From: Sphaerolaimus hirsutus | Taxonomy: Eukaryota > Nematoda > Chromadorea > Monhysterida > Sphaerolaimidae | Assembly (NCBI GenBank): GCA_964036195.1 | Contig: OZ038451.1 | Span: 1,054,001-1,118,000 of the forward strand | DNA: 64,000 bases | Direction: 5' to 3' | Shown: positions 24,301 to 36,300 of the stretch, one piece after another | How positions within the stretch are numbered: position 1 is the stretch's first letter | How the letters are laid out: each line of letters begins with the position of its first letter | Program-made: the position numbers and the translations under genes | Notes under the pieces: generated by a model | Told to the model about the DNA's origin: nothing | Database searches by the model: none | Seen by the model: the letters and a program-made list of their open reading frames with translations, nothing else

Positions 24301-27300
24301 GTGGGGGTCTGTGCCAGTGTGCATGTAAACCTGGTGCGCATGTAGGCACATTTTCCCACATTTTTCCATCACACTGATATTTTAGAAGTACATTGGTAAT
24401 CGTACTGTTAATTCTCTATAAAATACAGCGAGTGGGGTGCCAGTCTCTCTATATGTACATGTATTTACATATATATCAGAGATTTTTGGCACCAATGCCA
24501 ATGGTGCCAGCACCATGATTAGGGTTTCAAATTTCTGTTTCCGCAGGAAATTTTTTTACCTTTCCATTTTCCATTTTACAACAGCTGAAATTTTTTTACC
24601 TTTCCATTTTCCATTTTCTGGCAGCTGAAAATTTTTACCTTTCCGTTTTCCATTTTCAGGCAGCTGAAAATTTTTTACCTTTCCATTTCCGTTTTCCGGC
24701 CAATAATTTTTTTTTACCTTTCCGTTTTCCGTTTTCCGCTGAGTGAAATTTTTTTTACCTTTCTGTTGCTGTTTTCCGGCAGAAATTTTTTTTTACCTTT
24801 CCATTTTCCGTAAAGTGAAAAAATTTTACCTTTCCGTTTTCCGTTTTCCGTAAAAAAATCTTTTTGACACCCTAGCCATGATGCCATTCCATCACCATGT
24901 AGGCAAACTTTTAGGGCGGGTGGCTGAATCCTCCTCCCGTACACAAGGCTCAGTAAACAAACAGACACCATGCTCAAAAATCCTGGATATGTACCTGGCC
25001 CCCTAAGCAAGGGGTCTACATGTGCAGTGGGTTTACATGCGCACCGAGTTTTGGCCATCTGGGGCATCTACACCAATGCCAATGGCGCCATGGCGTGGTG
25101 CCTATGAATGGCGCAAGCACCATGACACCATTCCGCCACTACAGGGGCAAAATTTTAGGGGGGTTGTTTTATGTTGTTTTTCCTTCGTTCAGCTTATATT
25201 TTTCTTATTCCCGATTTTTTCATTACCCGATACCCAACTTTTTCATTACCCGGAACCGAAATTTTTGACAATTTGGAACCGAAAGAACCGAACCGGAACC
25301 GAACTTAAGAACCGAACCGAGAACCGGAACTGAAAATTTTGAGGAACCGAGAACCGAGAACCGAACCGAAATTTTTTAGAACCGAGAACCGAGAACCGGA
25401 ACCGAAAATTTTGAAATTCCCAACCCTAACCGGGACTGGCTTTTTTAATTGTTGGGACCGGGACCAGGACCGGGACCGGGACCGGGACTGGGGTGTCGGG
25501 ACTGGGACCGCCCCAGTCCCGACAAATTGTATTTGCCAGGAAAAAATGTAAAAAATATATAGAAGGCTGTCACGACTGACCAGGGGGTGCTGGGGGGGGG
25601 TGCCATTTGGGGACAATGTAAAGAAGTGTTGGCCCCACATTCACACAAAATTTTATCTAGATTGGGCTGATCATTTGCACATGGGAATATTTTGAAAATT
25701 GATGTAGTCAATTTTCCATTTAAATGTGCCACCAGTTTAGTCTATGTGTAGCTGCAACGTAAATTAGCAGTAATAAATACACCATGTACATTGCATACAT
25801 GATGTATTCCGGGGTGTGGGGGAATTTCGAGGGGGCTCATTATTTTCCCAGCCTATTTTGAGGGGATGTTAATTCGAGGGGGGGTTAACTTGAGGGGGGG
25901 GGGGTAATTTAAGGAGGAATAATTTGAGGTAATATGGTAATTGCCAAAAAGAGCAGTGTGTGATCTGTGCAATACAGAACACACATAAAAACAAAGACTA
26001 AGGTACGTTACGACAGGGCTTGTAACGTCTAGGTATTTATGTACATGCCATAGTTGTTAAAATCTATTTAGGTACGTTTACTTGAAAAATAAGCTCACTA
26101 GTTGAGCGTACACACCTGTTTGCAAATGATTTGAGCGAGTCGTTCAAGTCTTGTACGCATTTGAAAAGAATTTCAGTTGTCGGTTCGGTTTTTTGTTTCC
26201 GAACCGACAACTGAAATTCGTTTTCAAACATGAATGACGTGCATGAATTATCTGCAAATTGGCATGTGTGTACCCTCAACTAGTGAGTATAAATCAAGTC
26301 ACTGCTTTTTATTGCAGATGTGGAACTTTATTTCAGAATTACGCAACTTGTTCACTTCTTTTTTGTCGGCACAAAATGGAGTGTCAACGTGGCTTAAAAG
26401 TTTATACATTTTTAATCACGCACCTGTTCCACAACCAAAAATCGAAAATCGATCAATTGTTTCTGCAACATGGGAATGAGGTAGCGCAGAATCCTCGCCA
26501 AGTGCTCCTGCCTGCAATCGGGACAAGCAAGTACCGGATTTCCACAGCAATACACCCGGAGATTCTGATTTGGTCAGAAAAATTGCAGGGGAAATCGATG
26601 GTGGAATTATTCACGCAGGCTTTTAAATCAGCACATGCAAATGCACAAGTCCATGACTAGTGATGTAAAAGCGCCATGGCGCTGGCGCCTGTCGCTTGCG
26701 CCAAAGCAAAAAGCGCCATGGCGCTTTTGGCGCTTGGCACCTTTTTTGCTGTGGCGCCATTAACGCTTGGCGCTGTGCTACGGAAAAGCGCCATGGCGCT
26801 TTTGGCGCTTGGCACTATGATGCCGTGGCGCTATTGGCGCTTGGCGCTAGCATTATAAAATGCGCCAAAAAGTGCCAAGGAGTTCAAAAAATAGATCATC
26901 ATTTTATGTAAAAAGACTTTGTGTGCAAAATTTTCACAAGTAAATATGTTACTGTACGTGTATTCCAGGAAGAACAAACCCTCCACTGGCTTTTTTTGTA
27001 AACTATGTCCATGCAATTGCAAGGATATTCAAAAAAATTCTCAAAAAATGGGCCTAATGGTTCCCATCCCACATCAAATCTTGCTCAGGAGCCGACGAGC
27101 GACGTTCAAATGCGCTTGGCGCCAACATTCTTTGGCGCCACTGGCGCTTGGCACAGTGTTCTAGAATAGCTTCATGGTGCTTTTGGTGCTTGGCGCTATT
27201 TTGCTGTGGCGCTTTTGGCGCTTGGCGCAAAAAGTCTGGCGCTTTTTACATCACTATCCATGACCAATTGTGGTTACATACACGGCAGTTAAAAACTCCC

Positions 27301-30300
27301 GACACTACATAGTCATACCCAACTGGCATTGAATTGGCTCAAATCTTATCGGGACTGCAGGGGCCAGATTTAATTCTCCCTACAGATTTGTAGGGTAGGG
27401 CGTACGCCCGACAGATTTTTTAAAGTTCAGCCGCATCGACGCACATGCACCGAGAGCAAGGCGGTTCGTAAAATATACGAAACCATCCCTTAAGGTCGCC
27501 GATATTGCAATATGACGTATATCGCTTCGATTTTGGCCCGGAAATCACTATTTCGTCATTTCTTGGCCATCTGCCAATTCGCTTTTTATTTTATTTTGTC
27601 GGGCGGGTTACTGGCATAAGTCGCGCTTTTGTACGCTCGTGCATGCATTTCTTTCTTGTCGCTGCCCTCATGGTTTCGGTTGCAGACAGTGAACACTAAA
27701 AAAGTGACCACCTGACTACACAAAAGCGCGACTTATGCGAGTAACCTGCCCGACAAAATAAAATAAAAAGTGAATTGGCAGACGGCCAAGAAATGACGAA
27801 ATAGTTATTTCGAAGCGATCTACGTCATATTGCAATATCGGCGACCTTAAGGGATGGTTTCGTATCTCCACCTATACAATTTCGATAGAACTGCACGCTA
27901 AGGATGCTTCAATGCAAAAGATAGGAGACACAATCACAGGCCTCATTGTGCCCGATTCGTGTGTGTTTTTGCACACAATGCAGTCACTATTTATTAGTAC
28001 AAATGCCCTTTACAAACACGATCCACAATCTTGACAAACAGGGTTAGTAGATGGCAAAGTTGCTTCCCAAGAATGCAATTGCACATGTATAGGGGGTTGA
28101 CTTGAGTTTTTAGGGGCTGAGTTTACAATTCAGGGTTGAGTTGATGGGTGTTGATAAATTAGGGTTGAGTTGACAGAAGTTTAAAGATAAGGGGCTGTTG
28201 ACACAAGTTTAAAAATTAGAGGCTGAGTTTATGGGAGTTGAGTTGATGGGTGTTTGCCAAATTAGGGGCTGAGTTTATGGGAGTTAACAATAACATTACC
28301 ATAATCCTTAAGTGAGGCCCCCGGGGCTAAAAAATATAAATTGTGATATAATGCATTTGTGGGTTACTGATTACAATGATTTGAAATATGCACTCCATTC
28401 TGACAGTACATTACAATAACCCTGAAATTGAACCCAAAATGGGGCCAAAATTTTCAAATTGTGAAATGATGCATTGTGGGTTTCTAATTGCACTGATTTG
28501 ATATATAATGCACTCCATTTTGACACTACATAACCCTGAAAACTACATAACCATAACCCTGAAAAAATTGATGCATTTTTGTGAAATGATGCATTTTTGG
28601 GTTTCTGGTTGCACTGATTTCAAATTTAGGTTTCTGATTGCACTGATTTGATATATGCACTCCATTGACACTACATTACCATAACCCGAAAAATGAACCC
28701 ATGGGGCCAAATACTTTCAATTTGAGAAATGATGCATTTTCAGGTTTCTGATTGCACTCATTTGAAATATGCACTTCATTTTGACACTACATTACCATAA
28801 CCCTGAAAATGAACCACTGGGGCCAAAAAATTTCAATTTGTGAAATGATGCATTTTTGGGTTTCTGATTGCACTGATTTCAAATTTGGGTTTCTGATTGC
28901 ACTGATTTGATATATGCACTCCATTTTGACACTACATTACCATAACCCTCAAAATGGACCCATGGGGTTAAATACTTTCAATTTGAGAAATGATGCATTT
29001 TCGGGTTTCTGATTGCACTCATCTGAAATATGCACTTCATTTTGACACTACATTACCATAACCCTAAAATGAACCCCCTGGGCCAAAAACTTTCAAATCA
29101 TAAAATGATGGATTTGTGAGTTTCTGAGTGTAGTGATTTCAAATATGCCCAGGGCTTAAAAAATTAGAAATTGTGAAATGATTCAATGTGGGTTTCTAAT
29201 TGCACTGATTTGAAATATGCACTCCGTTTTGACACTACATAACCCTGAAAACTACATAACCATAACCCTGAAAATGAACCTCTGGAGCCAAAAACTTTCA
29301 ATTTGTGAAATCATTCATTTTTGGGTTTGTGATTGCACTGATTTCAAATTTGGGTCTATGATTGCACCAATTTGATATATGCACTCCATTCTGACAGTAC
29401 ATTACGATAACCCTGAAATTGAACCCAAAATGGGGCCAAAATTTTCAAATTGTGAAATGATGCATTGTGGGTTTCTAATTGCACTGATTTGATATATAAT
29501 GCACTCCATTTTGACACTACATAACCCTGAAAACTACATAACCATAACCCTGAAAATGAACCACTGGGGCCAAAAACTTTCAATTTGTGAAATGATGCAT
29601 TTTTGGGTTTCTGGTTGCACTGATTTCAAATTTAGGTTTCTGATTGCACTGATTTGATATATGCACTCCATTGACACTACATTACCATAACCCGAAAAAT
29701 GAACCCATGGGGCCAAATACTTTCAATTTGAGAAATGATGCATTTTCAGGTTTCTGATTGCACTCATTTGAAATATGCACTTCATTTTGACACTACATTA
29801 CCATAACCCTGAAAATGAACCACTGGGGCCAAAAAATTTCAATTTGTGAAATGATGCATTTTTGGGTTTCTGATTGCACTGATTTCAAATTTGGGTTTCT
29901 GATTGCACTGATTTGATATATGCACTCCATTTTGACACTACATTACCATAACCCTCAAAATGGACCCATGGGGTTAAATACTTTCAATTTGAGAAATGAT
30001 GCATTTTCGGGTTTCTGATTGCACTCATCTGAAATATGCACTTCATTTTGACACTACATTACCATAACCCTAAAATGAACCCCCTGGGCCAAAAACTTTC
30101 AAATCATAAAATGATGGATTTGTGAGTTTCTGAGTGTAGTGATTTCAAATATGCCCAGGGCTTAAAAAATTAGAAATTGTGAAATGATTCAATGTGGGTT
30201 TCTAATTGCACTGATTTGAAATATGCACTCCGTTTTGACACTACATAACCCTGAAAACTACATAACCATAACCCTGAAAATGAACCTCTGGAGCCAAAAA

Positions 30301-33300
30301 CTTTCAATTTGTGAAATCATTCATTTTTGGGTTTCTGATTGCACTGATTTCAAATTTGGGTCTATGATTGCACCAATTTGATATATGCACTCCATTTTGA
30401 CACTACATTACCATAACCCTAAAAATGAACCCATGGGGCCAAATACTTTCAATTTGAGAAATGATGCATTTTCGGGTTTCTGATAGCACTCATTTGAAAT
30501 ATGCACTTCATTTTGACACTACATTACCATAACCCTAAAAATGAACCCCCTGGGCCAAAAACTTTCAAACCATAAAATGATGGATTTGTGGGTTTCAGAG
30601 TGTAGCTATTTCAAATATGCCCAGGGCTTAAAAAATTAGAAATTGTGAAATGATTTGATGTGGGTTTCTAATTGCACTGATTTGAAATATGCAATCCATT
30701 TTGACACTACATAACCCTGAAAACTACATAACCATAACCCTGAAAATGAACCTCTGGAGCCAAAAACTTTCAATTTGTGAAATCATTCATTTTCAGGTTT
30801 CTGATTGCACTCATTTGAAATATGCACTTCATTTTGACACTACATTACCATAACCATAAAAATGAACCCCCTAAGCCAAAAACTTTCAAATCATAAAATG
30901 ATGCATTTGTGGGTTTCTGATTGTAGCGATTTCAAATATGCACTCCATTTTGACACTACATTACTAAAACTCTGAAATTGAACCCCTAGACCCAAAAATT
31001 TCTAATTGTAAAATGATGCATTTTGCAGGTTTCTTATTGCACTGATTTGAAATGACTCAATTTCAACTCTACATTACTGTAAGCCTTAAATTGAACCCAT
31101 GGGGCTAATAAATTAGAAATTGTGAAATGATGCATTTGTGGCTTTTTGATTGCCTTGATTTGAAATATGCACTTCATTTTGACACTACATTACCATAACC
31201 CTGAAAATGAACCCCCAGGGCCAAAAATTTTCAAATCATAAAATGATGTGTTTGTGGGTTTCTGATTGTAGCGATTTCAAATATGCACTCCATTTTGACA
31301 CCACATTACTAAAACCCTGATAATGAACCCCTGGGCACAAAAACTTTCAATTTGCTAAATGATGCATTTGTGGGTTTTTTATTGCAGTGATTTGAGATGT
31401 GCACTCCATTTCTACTCTACATTACCATAACCTTTTAAGTCTAACCCTTGGGGCTAAAAAATTGAAAATTGTGAATTGATGCATTTGTGGATTGATGATA
31501 GTGATTTTTTGAAATATTCATACCATTTTCACACTACATTACCATAAACCTGAAAATGAGTTTACGGGAGTTTCCAAATTAGGGGCTGAGTTTATGGGAG
31601 TTTCCAAATTAGGGGCTGATTTTAAGGGAGTTTCCAAATTAGGGGCTGAGTTTATGGGAGTTTCTAAATTAGGGGCTGAGTTTATTGGAGTATCCAAATT
31701 AGGGCTGAGTTTACAGCAGTTTCCAAATTATGGGTTGAGTTTACAGGAGTTTCCAAAATTGGGGGCTGAGTTTATGGGAGTTTTCAAATTAGAGGCTGAG
31801 TTTATGGGAGCTTACAAATAAGTGGCTGAGTTTATGGGAGTTTGCAAGTTAGGGGCTGAGTTTACGAGAGTTTGCAAGTTAGGGGCTGAGTTTATAGGAG
31901 TTTCCAAATTAGGGGCTGAGTTTACAGGAGTTTCCAAACTACGGGCTGTGTTTACAGGATTTAGAGGGGGTCCCCATGGGGTGCCATTTTTGGGGGGTCT
32001 CCAGGGGGTGCCATTTTCTGGAGGTACATATGGGGGTGCCATTTCAAGGGGGTCCACATAGGGTGCCATTTTTTGGGTGGTCCCCAGGGGTGCCATTTTT
32101 TGGTGGTCCTCAGGGGGGTGCTATATTTTTTTTTGCAGGGGGGTCCTAAGTGGGTGCCATTTTGGGGTGGTCCCCAGGGGGTGCCATTTTTGGAGAGTCC
32201 CCAGGGGGAGCCAACTTTGGGTGGGTCCCCAGGGGGTGCCATTTTTGTGGGGGTTCCTAGGGGGTGCCATGTTTGGGGGGTCCCCAGGGGGTGCTATTTT
32301 GGGGGGTCTCAAGGGGGTGCCATTTTTGGGGGGTCCCTAAGGGGTGCCATTTTTCGGTGGTCCTCAGGGGGTGCCATATTTGTGGGGCCCTAGGGGGACT
32401 CATTTTTGGGCGGTTCCCAGGGGGTGCCACTTTTGGGGGGTTCCCTGGGGGGTGCCATTTGGAGGGGGGTCCCCATTGGGGTGTCAGTTTTTGCAAGCCT
32501 CTGAGTAGTGGGTACCTATAGCAGGATTCTCTCCAACCTTCAGTTGGGTTTTGTGGTTCTCTACAATTAATACCACAAGGATTTACAAACACAAAAAGAA
32601 CAGCAAAGCACAAATGTAACCAATTGAAGATTACAACAAAGTTTGACACCTTGCAAAAACCACACTATCATATCACAAAACCTATACCACACAGAATGCA
32701 CACTGCACACCATCATACCAAATCGCAAACTGTCCACATTTTACTACCGAGTTTCATGCCCAACCATTTTACAGTTAACAGTTTTACATTTTACCAACCA
32801 AGTTTACAAAAATCCATTCCAAAACATTGCATCTTTGGTATTGGTCTTGTTATTGTTGGTACATTACATACTGCATTTCAAAACACATGCCTAGCATGTG
32901 GGCAAACTTAACTAAAGTATCATATTTTCTCCAATGGTATTAATTGTAGAGAACCACAAAACCCGACCGAAGGTCGGAGAGAATCCTGCTAGTATTTTAC
33001 AAACCGCCTTGCTCTCGGTGCATGTGCGTCGATGCGGCTGAACTTTAAAAAATCTATCGGGCGTACGCCCTACCCTACAAATCTGTAGGGAGAATTAAAT
33101 CTGGCCCTAGGTATGCCCGAGAAATACAAATGAATATTTAACAATATCCACACCATATTTAAATGGATTTCGATCAACAAAAATTCGAGAGAAAAATGCT
33201 TTTCACAATGTCTTTCCTAACATTGAGGAAATATTGTTAGTGATGTACATACAAAAATAATGTAATTATAAGAAATGGCAATGTATGTAAATACCTGTCT

Positions 33301-36300
33301 CTGAATGGTATAATGATGGCGACTCTGCTGCGCGATGCACACATTTCGGGCCTCCACTCACTAGCGTTTGCCAATTCGGGGTACTTCTCAGCTATATCAG
33401 ACTCGTTGAAAGCACCTGTCTTGAATGACTGTGTTTCCATTCTCCCAACTGAAAAGGATGAAAAAGTATAGTTAGGGTTCAAACGATATATCGTATCGAA
33501 TATCGAATATCGGATATCGACCATTTTTTCATATCGAATATTGAATATCGATATCGAAAATTTTGAAAAAATATCGAATATCGAATATCGATATCGAAAA
33601 GTCATATCGTTTGAACCCTAAGTATAGTACCATATTTATTCTAATACAAGGGCGCCCTTCTATTTTTTCGTAAACTTTTTACCTGCCCTTCTATTAGAGA
33701 CGACCTTCTATTCCAGACTTCTTCGCCATTTTTCAGGGAATTTGTTTCACATTCTACCAAGTTTTGGCAAAGTGTTACATCACAGACAGTTCATAGAATG
33801 ACGATTCATAGGAGTTCATTCAACATTTGACATTAAATTAGGATCTCGAAACCCAATATTTTTCATGATTTAGCAGTCACGCTCCCGATAACGATCCTGA
33901 TCCTGAAAACTTAAAAAGCCAATCCCAATCCTGAAAATTTTTAAATCACTATTCCGATCCCATTAAAATTTCCATAATGCTGCGATTACAGCTTGGGCGT
34001 AAAATTGACTGGGCGTAAAATTGATTTTTGTGCATAAAATTAATTACAGGTGAATGGATAAAGACATGGCGTTGTAATTTCAGTCAAAGAAAGCACACAT
34101 GCAGATGTTGCTTGTGTCCAGAGCTCATCAGTTTATTTTAATTGTACTAGAAGTTATGAATTTTGGCACAATTTTTTTCAATTTTACAATTTAATTGTAC
34201 GCAACTTACAGCACATAATTAAAAACTTTGTGCTAAAATTCATAACTCCCAGTATAATTAAAATAAACTCATGAGCTTTGGACACAAGAAACGTCTGCAT
34301 CTAAGCCTTCTTTGACTGAAATAACAATGTTGTATCTTTATCCATTCATTTGTAATCAATTTTACGCCCAAAATCAATTTGAGCCCAGTCACTTTTACAC
34401 CCGAGCTGTAATGCAGCATAATACCAATACCGATACCGTTACAATTTTCTTTATACCAATCCCGATCCTAAAAACAATTAGCCAATTTGTCAAATGACTT
34501 TTGTTGAATGAAAACCTCCTGTTTGCATTCTATGCCACTTCTCTGCCATGCAGACTTGTATTGTATTATGAAAAGTGTAAAAAACAAACAGAAAAATCCT
34601 GAATACAATAACTTTATCCAAAACCAATATCCCAATAAGCATTCGAAAATAACCCGTGATTTATATTTTCGAAAATCACAATAAAAATAAATAACCCATG
34701 ATTTATATATATTTATATTTTTTTCAAATTCTGAGTGATATATTTATATATATTTTTGAAATTTGAAAAAAAATCACTGAGAAAATCACTCATACTATTT
34801 AGATACATTATGGTGCAAGAATTGCGCTTTATGACTAAAACATGTATTTTTTGCAAGAGAATTCTGCTAGTGATTTTGTCCAGAAAATCTCTCTGTTCAT
34901 GTAGAGCATTATTGAGTTAAAATAGTGTTCAAAGCAGGTAAATATTGTGCCCACACACACCAGTTTTCACCATAACTTTTTGAAAACTGAAATGGACAAA
35001 AATTGTGACATTTCACCATCCAGTTTTCCACAATTGAATGCTGTAAATCTTCAGTTTTTACAAATGGCATGAATTTCAATGGGGTGGTTTTGACGAGTCA
35101 CTAATTTGTTGCTGTGTTTACCTAATGTGAAAACTCAAATGATGACAAATGGTGACATGACTATCACTAAGTCTTCATTTTGTCTGTGACAAAGATGTAA
35201 ACTGTTTTAGTAACTTTTTATGTCATCCTGCTATAACATTTTACAAAGCATCTCTTTATCTCATAACATACTTTTCTAAAATAAAACATGACATTGAACC
35301 AAAAATACCAATTTGATGTCATCAAAAATAATCTACTATAATTGAAAACTCAGTTCACCACTTTTGAAAACTGGTAACACTTGGTTTCAGACACCAATGT
35401 TGTCATTTTTCAGATATGGGGAACAACTGTGGAACAACAAATGTTGCCAAAAATCGGGTGGGCGCGCCAGCACCATCCCTCGCTGCCGAGGGAGGGCGCA
35501 AGCGACCCACCCATAATATGGTCAGACACGGCAAAATGCGGAAATCGCAAAATTGAACGCTAAATAACTTTTGAACGCAATAAGCTATCACAAAACCAAT
35601 TATACCATTAAAAAGCCCGTGTCGAGAAGTACCCTCATGCAAATTTTCAGATGAAACGGTTGAGTTCGGAGGAAGTTATTACAGATTTTATTTTTTAGGT
35701 CGTGTTGTTGTTGTTGTTGTTGTTGTTCTTGTTGTTGTTCTTGTTCTCCCGATAATCTGCAAACTGCAATAACTTCCCTGTAACACAACCAATTTTCACG
35801 CTTAATGGCTCCTATGAAAGAGCATATGATGCCTTTTATTATTTTCGGAATTTTTTACACAGGCTCCGCCCACTTTGGGACTGTAGCTGTTTGAAATTTT
35901 CAAACATCAATAAATTTAAAATCTACATACAAATGGGGCAATAAAAAAAATTTGCTGATGTGCGCCATGACTAGAGCTTTCAAATGAGCCCATTTTTGAC
36001 AATTTTGGTTGAGATTTACAAAAGTTATTCAACTTTGCTTGTTTTGTGTAAAATGCGCACATGTGCCTAAAGTACTGCTTGATGTGATACTGAGCATGTG
36101 ACCTTGGAGTCAATGAGGTTTCAGGTCATACATTCAGGTCATAAATGTCTAGTGGTTAATGTCAAGTGAAATGTCAAGTTAAATGTCAAGTCAAATGTCA
36201 AGTATGTCAAGTGATAATGTTCAGGTGATTATTGTCATGTAGTTTATGTCAAATCATAAATGTCAACTGATGATGTTCAGGTAATAAATGTCAAGTGATA

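Noticed and set aside
26658-27256. GCGCCATGGCGC arrays as a CpG island or promoter
   Set aside because: They are the body of a TSD-flanked transposon and recur at unrelated sites.
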